From the NCBI RefSeq assembly GCF_014931275.1, contig NZ_CP063110.1:1534001-1598000 (forward strand): a stretch of DNA of 64,000 bases, given 5' to 3'. A model generated the notes under the pieces. It saw only the letters and a program-made list of their open reading frames with translations, searched no databases and was not told the origin of the DNA. The position numbers and the translations under genes were made by a program. Source of the DNA: Haemophilus parainfluenzae (GTDB lineage: Bacteria > Pseudomonadota > Gammaproteobacteria > Enterobacterales > Pasteurellaceae). How positions within the stretch are numbered: position 1 is the first letter of the stretch; each line of letters opens with the position of its first letter. Below, one piece after another: positions 55,781-64,000 of the stretch.

Positions 55781-55796
55781 TGTGAAGTTCCTCACA
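55781..55796 (+). promoter_or_regulatory. CRP site upstream of the DUF4198 gene
   Basis: TGTGA-N6-TCACA matches the CRP core exactly. With a TATACT -10 at 55837-55842 and transcription starting near 55849, its centre lies near -61, a class I position; the -35 is poor, which suits activation. Confidence 0.75.
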
Positions 55797-55898
55797 AAAT
55801 CAACTTTTTCTATTCGTCTCATTATTTCTTTTTCGTTATACTCGTCCGCCCTATCGAAGACTTTCTATAAATTGATTTATTATTAAAAAGGAAAGACC

Positions 55899-56732
55899 AT
55901 GAAAAAAACATTAATTGCAGCACTACTTGGCTTCTCTGCGCTTGCGCAAGCACATGAAGTTTGGGTTGCAACACCAGCACAACTGGCTTCTAATAGCGTT
56001 TTAAAAGCTGATTTAGCTTATGGTGACTACCCCTACGTTGAAAAAATTCCTGAAAAACGTCTCGCGATTTTTCCACCGATGGAACTCATCAATCAAGATG
56101 GTGAAATGCAAACATTAGTACAAAAAGGTGAAAACTACCAATATCAATCAGAAAAACCGTTAAAAGACGGTTCATATTGGGTAACAGCTACTTATAAACC
56201 AACTTTCTGGTCACAAAATAATGAAGGTTGGAAAATGGATAACTTACAAGGCACACCAAATGCATTCTATTGCGAACAAACTCAAATGTTTGGTAAAGCC
56301 TTTACTGTAGTGGGCAAAAAACCATTAAATGCAGATATGGCAATGACACGCCTCGGCTTACCACTTGAAATCGTGCCACTTAAAGATCCAAAAACAATTA
56401 AAGCGGGCGAAGCTTTCCCTGTTCAGATTTTCTATAAAGACCAACCGCTTGCAGGCGAAACGATTATCGCAACCTCTGATACATTTGTTGTAAAAGATAT
56501 GGAAGCGGCAACATCTCACCGTGAGCCGCAAGCCTTTTCTGGTAAAACAGACAAAGAAGGTAAAGTTAACTTTATTCCATTAATTGAAGGCGTTTGGAAA
56601 CTTAAAGTGATTCATAAAGAACCATTTGAAGATCAAAAAGTTTGTCAACATTCAGCGAATTATGCGACGTTAATTCTCCCTGTTGGTAAAGCTAGAGCTA
56701 AACTCCCACCAAAACCAGAACATCATCATTAA
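55899..56732 (+). CDS. Periplasmic DUF4198-family protein, possible metal-binding
   Basis: The 277-residue protein has a signal peptide that ends AQA, leaving histidine as the mature N-terminus (HEVWVATP). The body matches DUF4198: [33 protein letters not shown] and [23 protein letters not shown]. It ends in EHHH. Proteins of this family accompany nickel or cobalt uptake in several bacteria (NikK of Haemophilus is one), so metal capture in the periplasm is a reasonable idea, with the terminal histidines as ligands. No transporter gene is adjacent. A CRP site controls it. It could also be a general envelope protein. Confidence 0.75.
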   Translation: MKKTLIAALLGFSALAQAHEVWVATPAQLASNSVLKADLAYGDYPYVEKIPEKRLAIFPPMELINQDGEMQTLVQKGENYQYQSEKPLKDGSYWVTATYKPTFWSQNNEGWKMDNLQGTPNAFYCEQTQMFGKAFTVVGKKPLNADMAMTRLGLPLEIVPLKDPKTIKAGEAFPVQIFYKDQPLAGETIIATSDTFVVKDMEAATSHREPQAFSGKTDKEGKVNFIPLIEGVWKLKVIHKEPFEDQKVCQHSANYATLILPVGKARAKLPPKPEHHH

Positions 56733-56741
56733 TCATAAAAA

Positions 56742-56769
56742 AAGTGCGGTCAAATTTAACCGCACTTTT
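56742..56769. terminator. Bidirectional terminator of paired uptake signals
   Basis: AAGTGCGGT (56742-56750) and ACCGCACTT (56759-56767) with A and T runs on either side end both the DUF4198 gene and the convergent LOG gene. Confidence 0.9.
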
Positions 56770-57330
56770 TTAATATATTCTTAACGCTGGAGGTTGGTAA
56801 TGTTCAATAAAGGTTTCGATTTCTTGAAGATTATTTGAGAATAAAATCTTCTCAAAATCACCTTGAGTAAAGAAGCCTTCTTTCACCATATGGCTAAAAA
56901 AGGACTTTAGTGAATCAAAATACCCCTTTTCATTAAACAGAATACAAGGATTATTATTTTTTCCAATTCGCGCCCAAGAAATCACTTCAGCAATTTCTTC
57001 TAAAGTGCCAGGTCCGCCAGGCAAAGCAATATAAGCATCGCCAAGCTCAATCATTTTATTTTTTCGCTCAGACATGCTTTCAACAATCACGGTCTTGGTC
57101 AAATTAGGATGTGCAACTTCTCTGTCTTGTAAAAATTGAGGAATAATGCCAATTACCTTGCCTTGATGAGCAAGTACAGTATCTGCAACCACGCCCATTA
57201 ATCCCAATTTTCCGCCACCATAGACTAAAGTATGTTGACCATCAGCAATCCATTTTCCTAATTTTTTTGCGGCAGCCTGATAGGCAGAATCATTACCTAA
57301 ACTGGCACCGCAATAAACCGTGATGTTCAT
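56770..57330 (-). CDS. LOG-family (TIGR00730) nucleotide-processing protein
   Basis: The 186-residue protein has a Rossmann-like fold with the two family motifs GGGKLGLMG and PGGPGTLEE. LOG proteins hydrolyse the ribose-base bond of AMP-type or cytokinin nucleotides; many bacterial members are annotated wrongly as lysine decarboxylases. In bacteria the physiological role is often unclear. It starts one base after the topA stop, so it probably shares its transcript. Confidence 0.9.
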   Translation of the reverse strand: MNITVYCGASLGNDSAYQAAAKKLGKWIADGQHTLVYGGGKLGLMGVVADTVLAHQGKVIGIIPQFLQDREVAHPNLTKTVIVESMSERKNKMIELGDAYIALPGGPGTLEEIAEVISWARIGKNNNPCILFNEKGYFDSLKSFFSHMVKEGFFTQGDFEKILFSNNLQEIETFIEHYQPPALRIY

Positions 57331-57331
57331 C

Positions 57332-59938
57332 CTACTTTTTCCGTTCTACCCATTTTCCATCAATATAATCCACAATCCATTTTGTGGCTTTGCCATTCTT
57401 TTCAGATGTCACATATTGATGTTTTTCTTTACGGCTAAAGCGGATAATGGCTTCATTACCCTCAGGGTCTTTTTGTGGCGCATCGGCTAAATAACGTAAT
57501 TTTTCTGGTAAACGATCACGATAAAGCGCTAATTCAGCCACTTTTGCCGGTCGAGTTTCACGTGATTTCGGGAAGTTATGTGCTGACATAAACACGCCAC
57601 TTGCACCGTCACGTAATACAAAATACGCATCAGATTTTTCACATTTCAATTCAGGGAAATGAACCGGCTCTTCTTTTGGTGGTGCAACTTCGCCGTTTTT
57701 CAAAATCTTACGGGTGTTATCACAGTTGGTACAGCCCATATATTTACCAAAACGACCGAGTTTTAAATGCATATCTGAACCGCATTTATCACATTCTACA
57801 ATCGGACCATCATAGCCTTTAATTTTGAATTGACCTTGTTCAACCAAATAACCATCACAATTTGGATTATTACCACAAATATGTAATTTACGACGTGGGT
57901 CAATGATATAGCTATCCATCGCGGTACCGCATTTCGGACAACGTTTACGATCCATTAAGGCTTTGGTCTCAGAAGCCTCATCTAGCACATTTAATAATTC
58001 AGCTTCTGGAATAAGATTAATCGTCGTTTTACAACGCTCTTTTGGTGGTAATGCATAACCTGAACAACCAAGGAAGACACCTGTACTTGCTGTGCGAATC
58101 GCCATTTTGCGGCCACAAGTTGGGCAATCAATATCGGTGAGCACAAGGCTATTCGGCTTCATTCCACCTTCTAACTCATCTAATTCAGCCGTAGAAAGTT
58201 GGGTAGAAAAATCTTTGAAGAATTGATTTAACTCAGCCTTCCAATTTTTCTCACCGGACGCAATTTGGTCTAGTACGTTTTCCATATTGGCAGTGAAATC
58301 GTAGCTCATCAAATCAGTAAAAGATTGATTTAAGCGATCAGTAACGATTTCGCCCATTTTCTCGGCATAGAAACGGCGATTTTCAATGCGTACATAACCA
58401 CGCTCTTGAATAGTCGAAATAATTGCCGCATAAGTCGAAGGACGACCAATACCACGTTTCTCCAATTCTTTAACCAATGCTGCTTCAGTAAAACGAGCGG
58501 GCGGTTTGGTGAAGTGTTGGCTTGGTGAAACTGTTTTTAGTGCTAATGTTTCGTTCAAACTCACAGCCGGTAAAATTTGGTCTTCTGGGTTTTTACCTAA
58601 TTGTGGCAAGACTTTTGTCCAACCATCAAAACGTAAAATACGACCTTTGGCTTTCAACTCATAATCGCCAGCCATTACAGTGACTGTTGTACTGTCATAT
58701 TGTGCAGCCGGCATTTGACAAGCCACAAATTGACGCCAGATTAAATCATACAAGCGCACAGCATCTTTATCCATGCCACTTAAATGATCCGCAAGCAGTT
58801 TGACATCAGAAGGACGAATGGCTTCGTGTGCTTCTTGTGCATTTTCTTTACTGGAATAGAAATTCGGTTTAGCTGGCAAATAATCTTTGCCGAAATGGCT
58901 TTCGATATAAGAGCGTGCCATATTTAATGCATCTTGGCTCAAGTTGGTAGAGTCAGTACGCATGTAAGTAATGTAACCAGCTTCATATAAACGTTGTGCC
59001 AACATCATGGTTTTCTTCACCCCAAAACCTAAACGCGTGCTTGCAGTTTGTTGTAAGGTTGAAGTAATAAATGGGGCTCTTGGTTTAGAACCTGTTGGTT
59101 TTGTTTCTAAATCTGTGACAACGTAATGTGATTTATTTAAGAAATCGACCGCACTTTGTGCTTCTTTTTCATTTTTTGGCTCAAATTTCTTGCCTTTATA
59201 TTGCACCACATCCAAACGCAAGTCTTCTTTCTTGCTCGTTTGGGTTAGCGCTTCAATTTCCCAAAACTCTTCCGGTTGGAATGCTTTGATTTCACGTTCA
59301 CGCTCTACCACCAATTTCACGGCAACAGATTGCACACGTCCAGCTGATAGACCTCGCGCCACTTTCTTCCATAATAATGGCGACACCATAAAGCCTACCA
59401 CGCGGTCTAAGAAACGACGAGTTTGCTGAGCATTAACCTGGTCCATATTAATGTGAGCAGGATGCTGGAACGCTTTTTCAATCGCTTTCTTAGTAATCTC
59501 ATTAAATACAACGCGGCTAAAACGACTATCATCGCCACCAATGACTTCACGTAAATGCCACGCGATAGCCTCTCCTTCTCTATCCAAGTCGGTTGCGAGA
59601 TAAATATGATCAGATTTTTTAGCAAGGGATTTTAATTCAGCTACTACTTTTTCTTTGCCAGGTAGAATTTGGTAATTGGCTTTCCAATCATGATAAGGGT
59701 CAATTCCCATACGTTTCACTAAGGCCGCACGGTCTTTTTCTGCTTTAATTTTGTTTTTTTCTTCCGCACTTAATCCTTTAGTGGAAACGGGTTTAGCCTT
59801 CTCGCCTGTGCTACTCCCTGCAGTAGGCAAATCACAAATATGCCCTACGCTGGATTTCACCACATACTGGCTACCTAAATATTTATTGATGGTTTTCGCT
59901 TTGGCTGGCGACTCCACAATCACTAAAGATTTGCTCAT
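57332..59938 (-). CDS. topA: DNA topoisomerase I
   Basis: TopA (868 residues) relaxes negative supercoils by a type IA mechanism. The Toprim domain begins [19 protein letters not shown]; the catalytic tyrosine is in [15 protein letters not shown]; and three zinc-finger segments with four cysteines each are present in the C-terminal third ([24 protein letters not shown]). It is the first gene of the topA-LOG unit and lies divergent from a LysR-type gene 97 bases away. Confidence 0.97.
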   Translation of the reverse strand: MSKSLVIVESPAKAKTINKYLGSQYVVKSSVGHICDLPTAGSSTGEKAKPVSTKGLSAEEKNKIKAEKDRAALVKRMGIDPYHDWKANYQILPGKEKVVAELKSLAKKSDHIYLATDLDREGEAIAWHLREVIGGDDSRFSRVVFNEITKKAIEKAFQHPAHINMDQVNAQQTRRFLDRVVGFMVSPLLWKKVARGLSAGRVQSVAVKLVVEREREIKAFQPEEFWEIEALTQTSKKEDLRLDVVQYKGKKFEPKNEKEAQSAVDFLNKSHYVVTDLETKPTGSKPRAPFITSTLQQTASTRLGFGVKKTMMLAQRLYEAGYITYMRTDSTNLSQDALNMARSYIESHFGKDYLPAKPNFYSSKENAQEAHEAIRPSDVKLLADHLSGMDKDAVRLYDLIWRQFVACQMPAAQYDSTTVTVMAGDYELKAKGRILRFDGWTKVLPQLGKNPEDQILPAVSLNETLALKTVSPSQHFTKPPARFTEAALVKELEKRGIGRPSTYAAIISTIQERGYVRIENRRFYAEKMGEIVTDRLNQSFTDLMSYDFTANMENVLDQIASGEKNWKAELNQFFKDFSTQLSTAELDELEGGMKPNSLVLTDIDCPTCGRKMAIRTASTGVFLGCSGYALPPKERCKTTINLIPEAELLNVLDEASETKALMDRKRCPKCGTAMDSYIIDPRRKLHICGNNPNCDGYLVEQGQFKIKGYDGPIVECDKCGSDMHLKLGRFGKYMGCTNCDNTRKILKNGEVAPPKEEPVHFPELKCEKSDAYFVLRDGASGVFMSAHNFPKSRETRPAKVAELALYRDRLPEKLRYLADAPQKDPEGNEAIIRFSRKEKHQYVTSEKNGKATKWIVDYIDGKWVERKK

Positions 59939-60035
59939 TTGCTTACCTAAAATATAACTAGAATTCTGTAAAATTGGCGATATACTGCAAACTTACGCCG
60001 ATAAAATCAAGCTTTTTTTCAAAAAGGATTTATAA

Positions 60036-60935
60036 ATGGACAAACTGAATGCAATTTCGGTTTTCTGCAAAGTGATCGAAACGCAAAGTTTTACACAAGC
60101 CGCAAACCAACAGAATATTTCTGTGGCAATGGCGAGTAAATTAGTTTCACAATTAGAAGAACATTTAAAAACACGATTATTACAACGTACAACACGAAAA
60201 ATTGTACCTACTGAAGCTGGTATGCTTTATTACCAACGTTGCCAAGCCATTCTATTAGATTTAAGCGAAGCTGACTCTAGTATTAGTAATATGGCAACGA
60301 GCTTGCAAGGTAATTTATTAATCTCTGTACCACGTGATTTTGGCTTACTTTATATTTCACCTAACTTGCCTAAATTTATTGAGCTTCATCCCAATTTACA
60401 CGTAGAAATTGAATTTGAAGACAAGCGTGTTGATCTCGTTGCGGAAGGCTATGACTTAGCATTACGTATCGGTTATATGCAAGACAGCTCACTTGTTGCG
60501 CGTAAAATTAGCAGCTCCCCTATGCATTTTGTTGCTTCGCCAAGTTATTTAGAGTCGCGAGGCACACCACTTACACCTGACGATTTAGAATATCACCAAG
60601 GTTTACTTTATAAATCATCGTTAAATCAAGCACATTGGCAATCAACAAAAGCCAATCAAATTCAACGTTATAAAATTCAATCTAAAGTGGTTTCTAATAA
60701 TGGTATGGCATTGTTAGAAATGACAAAAGCAGGCTTGGGCATCAGCAATTTACCTGGTTTCTTTGTAAAAGATGCGCTTGCTTCAGGTGAGTTAGTTGAA
60801 ATTTTGTCTGAATATAGACAAAAACCTTTAGATATTTATGTGGTTTACCCAAATCGTCGTCATTTACCCGCTAAAGTTCGCGCATTTATTGAATTTCTAG
60901 CGAGTCTCGGCTTGTGTGAGAACAGTCAAATATAA
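60036..60935 (+). CDS. LysR-type transcriptional regulator
   Basis: The 299-residue protein has an N-terminal winged helix-turn-helix (AISVFCKVIETQSFTQAANQQNISVAMASKLVSQLEEHL) and a periplasmic-binding-protein-like effector domain. It belongs to the AaeR/CrgA-like group that prefer aromatic or small organic effectors, but the effector and target genes cannot be read from this sequence. It is transcribed away from topA. Its own gene ends in a terminator shared with rnm. Confidence 0.9.
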   Translation: MDKLNAISVFCKVIETQSFTQAANQQNISVAMASKLVSQLEEHLKTRLLQRTTRKIVPTEAGMLYYQRCQAILLDLSEADSSISNMATSLQGNLLISVPRDFGLLYISPNLPKFIELHPNLHVEIEFEDKRVDLVAEGYDLALRIGYMQDSSLVARKISSSPMHFVASPSYLESRGTPLTPDDLEYHQGLLYKSSLNQAHWQSTKANQIQRYKIQSKVVSNNGMALLEMTKAGLGISNLPGFFVKDALASGELVEILSEYRQKPLDIYVVYPNRRHLPAKVRAFIEFLASLGLCENSQI

Positions 60936-60940
60936 AAACA

Positions 60941-60962
60941 AGGGCGGATTGACCGCCCTTTA
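60941..60962. terminator. Convergent terminator between the LysR gene and rnm
   Basis: AGGGCGG (60941-60947) pairs with CCGCCCT (60953-60959), with A and T flanks for both directions. Confidence 0.85.
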
Positions 60963-61787
60963 TTATTCAAATAATGTCCAAATCGGTTTTACCTCTTCAG
61001 GTAAAAATAAATTTTTTCCTAATTCAATCCATCCACAAGGAAAATGAAAGTCTGAACCTAATGAGGCAGCTAAGTCATATTCATTAGCTAAACGCGCAAG
61101 ATATTGACGCTGATCTTTGGTCTGTCCACTATCTGCGACCTCCATACCATCACCGCCCCATTGTTTAAAATCAACAATTAATCGACGAATCCATTTTCCT
61201 GTCATGTTATAACGCATAGGATGAGCAATGACGGCAACGCCACCTGCAGCATGAATCGTCTCAATCGCCGTTGGAATATCCACCCATTCAGCCTTGACAA
61301 AACACGATTTCCCACCGCCTAGATAACGCTTAAAGGCTTGCCCATCATTTGAAACCTTGCCGATTTGTACCAAATAACGCGCATAATGCGCACGAGTTAC
61401 TTCCCCGTTTGCTAATGCTTTTGCGCCTTCATAGGCATTTTGAACACCTGCTTTTTCTAATTTGTGGCCAATTTCGACCGCTCTTTTTTCTCTCAGTGAT
61501 TTTTGTTCAGCTAAAAGTGCGGTCATTTTAGGATGTGTTTTATCAAAATTTAATCCAACAATATGGATACCACGACCTTCCCAATTCGTTGAAATTTCCA
61601 CGCCATTAATTAGTTCAATACCTAATTTATCTGCTTCAATTTTGGCTTCATCAATGCCCATCACGGTGTCGTGATCACATAAAGCAAGCACATTGACACC
61701 TTGTTCATGAGCTCGTTGCACAAGCTCTGTAGGTGTTAAAACACCATCTGAAGCCGTACTATGGCAATGTAAATCATATTTGATCAT
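60963..61787 (-). CDS. rnm: RNase AM (YciV), PHP-domain 5'-3' exoribonuclease
   Basis: The 274-residue protein has a PHP phosphoesterase domain with metal-binding motifs HCHSTASDG, LCDHDTV, GVEIST, HPMRY and GSDFHF. The E. coli homolog YciV (RNase AM) trims 5' ends of rRNA precursors and degrades short RNA 5'-3'. It lies 8 bases after the S51 peptidase gene ends, in a run of minus-strand genes that includes pyrD. An uptake signal occurs near 61516. Confidence 0.92.
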   Translation of the reverse strand: MIKYDLHCHSTASDGVLTPTELVQRAHEQGVNVLALCDHDTVMGIDEAKIEADKLGIELINGVEISTNWEGRGIHIVGLNFDKTHPKMTALLAEQKSLREKRAVEIGHKLEKAGVQNAYEGAKALANGEVTRAHYARYLVQIGKVSNDGQAFKRYLGGGKSCFVKAEWVDIPTAIETIHAAGGVAVIAHPMRYNMTGKWIRRLIVDFKQWGGDGMEVADSGQTKDQRQYLARLANEYDLAASLGSDFHFPCGWIELGKNLFLPEEVKPIWTLFE

Positions 61788-61795
61788 CGGCTTTC

Positions 61796-62416
61796 CTATA
61801 AATTAGTTTGAATAGTGTAATTATCTTCATCAACAATTACAGCTTGGCTATTTGTTAAAGGGAGTAAATTCAATTTGGATTGATAGATCTGAACAGTTTT
61901 CTGTGAACTCTCTTCAAAAGGAAACTCACCATAATGTGGAACAATTGCAAAATCGACTAAATTTAAAGCTGAATAATTGGTCAAATCGATAGCTATATTT
62001 TTGTCATCCATAACTTGATTATACTCGATGTCGCTGGCGGTAATAATAGCACCGGCAGATTCACCAAGGTAAAGCATACCTTCATCAATTCGTTTTTTTA
62101 TATGTGGTAATAAGTGCTTTCTTTTCAACTCTTGTAATAGATAAAACGTATTACCACCAGAAATGTAAAGGCTCGGCGTATAATTTAATTTATCCTTAAT
62201 AACCTCTTCTGTTTCTTGGGCTATATCCAAAACATCGACTTCAAAACCTAATTTATGAAAAATATTTTTTGCCTCATCAATGTATTCAACATAGCTTTCT
62301 ACATTACCTGCAGTAGGTATAAACAGCACTTTATGCAATAAAAAATGCTGTTTTAAAAATCGTTTGAAAAGATTTTCTACGGCTGCAAAATAAGAGGCTA
62401 GAAATAATGTTTTCAT
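61796..62416 (-). CDS. Peptidase S51/PepE-like protein
   Basis: The 206-residue product has a class I glutamine amidotransferase-like fold with the nucleophile elbow GESAGA (serine in place of cysteine), as in aspartyl dipeptidase PepE and cyanophycinase. Another family segment is SGGNTFYLLQELKR and PHYGEF. The enzyme may cut small Asp-containing peptides. Codon use is more AT-rich than in its neighbours (many AAA and AAT codons), and it separates two conserved genes, so it may be a later insertion. Substrate is unproven. Confidence 0.85.
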   Translation of the reverse strand: MKTLFLASYFAAVENLFKRFLKQHFLLHKVLFIPTAGNVESYVEYIDEAKNIFHKLGFEVDVLDIAQETEEVIKDKLNYTPSLYISGGNTFYLLQELKRKHLLPHIKKRIDEGMLYLGESAGAIITASDIEYNQVMDDKNIAIDLTNYSALNLVDFAIVPHYGEFPFEESSQKTVQIYQSKLNLLPLTNSQAVIVDEDNYTIQTNL

Positions 62417-62428
62417 ATTATTTCTCTC

Positions 62429-63448
62429 TTACTTAATCGCCTGAACCAAGCCTTTAACTAAGCTTGGGCCGTGGTAAATCAAGCCCGAATAAACTTGTAA
62501 CAAGTCTGCCCCAGCTTCAATCTTCTCTTGTGCGTTTTGTACACCGTCAATACCACCACTCCCAATAATCGGAATTTGTCCTTTCAGCTCTTGATGCAAT
62601 CTTCGAATAATTTCTGTACTTTTTTGCTGTAACGGTTTTCCACTTAAGCCGCCTTGTTGTTCCGCATTTTTCAAACCTGTGACGTTGTCGCGTGAAATCG
62701 TTGTATTAGTGGCAATTACCCCATCCATTTGATGACGAAGTAACGTATCAGCAATTTGAACGAGCTCAGTCTCGGATAAATCAGGTGCAATTTTTACTGC
62801 AATCGGCACATATTTATTATATTGCTCAGCTAATACTTTTTGGCGCTGTTTTACACTTTGCAGTAAATCATCAAAATAATCACCATACTGCAATTGGCGC
62901 AAATCTGGAGTGTTCGGTGATGAAATATTTACCGTAATATAATCTGCATAGTTATAGGCTTTATTTAAGCAAAATAAGTAATCATCTTTCCCCTTTTCAA
63001 GTGGCGTGACTTTATTTTTGCCAATATTAATCCCAATTACACCATCAAATTTTGCTTTTTTAACATTCTCGACCACGTAATCAATGCCATAATTATTGAA
63101 TCCATTACGGTTAATAATCCCTTCCGCTTCCACTAAACGGAATTGACGAGGTTTAGCATTTCCCTCTTGTGCCAAAGGCGTAACCGTACCGACTTCAATA
63201 AAACCAAATCCCATCGCACCAAAGCCATCAATAGCCTCAGCATTTTTATCTGCGCCCGCTGCTAATCCAATAGGATTTTTAAATGTAATGCCCATTACTT
63301 GCTTAGGCGAACCTTGTGGACAAGCCAAAAGCTGCTTTAATAAAAATTGGCAAGGTGATTTACCCGCTAAATGCAATGATTTAATCACTAAATCATGAGC
63401 GGTTTCAGGATCAAGGGAAAAGATGGCTTTACGGATCAAAGAATACAT
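62429..63448 (-). CDS. pyrD: Dihydroorotate dehydrogenase (quinone), class 2
   Basis: PyrD (339 residues) oxidises dihydroorotate to orotate in pyrimidine synthesis and passes electrons to quinone at the inner membrane. The N-terminal amphipathic region ([26 protein letters not shown]) is of the membrane-associated class 2 type; the catalytic serine lies in [11 protein letters not shown] and FMN contacts in [28 protein letters not shown]. It precedes the peptidase and rnm on the minus strand. It follows pepN after a terminator. Confidence 0.97.
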   Translation of the reverse strand: MYSLIRKAIFSLDPETAHDLVIKSLHLAGKSPCQFLLKQLLACPQGSPKQVMGITFKNPIGLAAGADKNAEAIDGFGAMGFGFIEVGTVTPLAQEGNAKPRQFRLVEAEGIINRNGFNNYGIDYVVENVKKAKFDGVIGINIGKNKVTPLEKGKDDYLFCLNKAYNYADYITVNISSPNTPDLRQLQYGDYFDDLLQSVKQRQKVLAEQYNKYVPIAVKIAPDLSETELVQIADTLLRHQMDGVIATNTTISRDNVTGLKNAEQQGGLSGKPLQQKSTEIIRRLHQELKGQIPIIGSGGIDGVQNAQEKIEAGADLLQVYSGLIYHGPSLVKGLVQAIK

Positions 63449-63484
63449 ACTCGTTTATCTCTCAGGATAGTTCACTGTAAATGG

Positions 63485-63513
63485 AAAGTGCGGTCAAAAT
63501 TAACCGCACTTTT
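63485..63513 (-). terminator. Terminator after pepN made of paired uptake signals
   Basis: AAAGTGCGGT (63485-63494) and ACCGCACTTT (63503-63512) form a 10-bp stem just past the pepN stop. Confidence 0.88.
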
Positions 63514-63516
63514 TGT

Positions 63517-64000
63517 TTATTGCAATGCTTTTTCAATCTTCTCGAATAAATCTTTCGAGAGTTCTTCAACGGCACTTAATCGCTCCAAGGCGCGTTTCAT
63601 TAACGTTTGACGTTGTGCATCAAAACGTGAGAAACGAATTAATGGTTCAATTAAACGCGCTGCTACTTGCGGATTTGTTTCATTTAAACGAATTAAGACA
63701 TCCGTTAAGAAACGATAGCCTGAACCACTGATATGATGGAATGCTTTTAAGTTGTGATTTGCAAAGCTACCCACTAATGAACGTAAACGGTTTGGATTGT
63801 TGAAGTTAAAGCTTGGGTGATCCATTAATACTTGTACAATTTCCAATACGTTTTCATCTGGGCGAGTTGCTTGTAAAGCAAACCATTTATCCATGACCAA
63901 GCCATCATGTTGCCATTTTTGTTCAAAATCCGCTAACAAAGTATCACGGCAAGGTAACGCCGCTTTGGTTGCCATAGTTAATGCGGCCAACGTATCTGTC
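63517..64000 (-). CDS. pepN: Aminopeptidase N, C-terminal part only
   Basis: The frame is open to the right edge, so only the last 161 codons or so are seen. The visible part is the C-terminal helical domain of the M1-type aminopeptidase N: WFALQATRPDENVLEIVQVLMDHPSFNFNNPNRLRSLVGSF and SGYRFLTDVLIRLNETNPQVAARLIEPL. The zinc site HExxH is outside the window. The enzyme cleaves N-terminal residues from peptides in the cytoplasm. It ends in a paired uptake-signal terminator before pyrD. Confidence 0.95.
   Translation of the reverse strand, partial: TDTLAALTMATKAALPCRDTLLADFEQKWQHDGLVMDKWFALQATRPDENVLEIVQVLMDHPSFNFNNPNRLRSLVGSFANHNLKAFHHISGSGYRFLTDVLIRLNETNPQVAARLIEPLIRFSRFDAQRQTLMKRALERLSAVEELSKDLFEKIEKALQ

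Overview
The window looks like a chromosomal segment of a Pasteurellaceae bacterium of the Haemophilus type. The main evidence is the nine-base Haemophilus DNA uptake signal AAGTGCGGT, which I count about 30 times by eye on both strands, often as inverted pairs that form terminators. AT-rich intergenic DNA, a MukFEB condensin, a MolBCA molybdate/tungstate transporter and paired ferritins agree with this. A species such as H. parainfluenzae is plausible but not shown by this sequence alone. There are no insertion sequences, prophage genes or CRISPR arrays.

Layout. Bases 1-3541: the end of recD, then grxB and the split exporter yjjP/yjjB. Bases 3768-6720: a small lipoprotein and two related Sel1-repeat proteins. 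Bases 6798-14328: dps, a dipeptide-type ABC transporter (a Tat-exported binding protein, a permease, a permease-ATPase fusion and a second ATPase) driven by two duplicated CRP-type promoters, and cdd. Bases 14416-20028 (minus strand): metE with MetJ boxes, then molBCA and the molybdenum-binding mop, each with a ModE-like box over its -10. Bases 20358-38509: an 18-kb accessory cluster. Bases 38603-50992 (minus strand): tusE, ttcA, tRNA-Leu(CAA), two ferritins, sbcB, an EamA transporter and mukB-mukE-mukF. Bases 51450-56732: a trimeric autotransporter adhesin, a 31-residue membrane protein, fnr, uspE and a DUF4198 protein. Bases 56770-64000: a LOG-family protein, topA, a LysR regulator, rnm, an S51 peptidase, pyrD and the end of pepN.

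The most interesting region is 20358-38509. It joins the SrfA/SrfB/SrfC family (first named in Salmonella) to a set of envelope genes that matches, in order and domain content, the TagT-TagS-TagR-TagQ relay and the sensor part of PpkA from the type VI secretion threonine phosphorylation pathway. No kinase, phosphatase or type VI structural gene is present. SrfB has actin/Hsp70-type ATPase motifs and SrfC has a dynamin-like GTPase P-loop. Three SrfA-type proteins share one cytoplasmic domain and one membrane anchor but have different outer domains: a small cysteine-containing domain, a von Willebrand A domain with an intact metal site, and a von Willebrand A domain with a ruined metal site. I read it as a trans-envelope sensing or stress machine in which ATPase and GTPase subunits inside are coupled to lipoproteins and adhesion-type domains outside. 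That function is inferred.

Most remaining genes are ordinary housekeeping genes. Within them, the regulatory DNA stands out: twin CRP promoters, ModE-like boxes, helically phased 10-bp repeats upstream of the adhesin, and a palindrome in the ferritin promoter.
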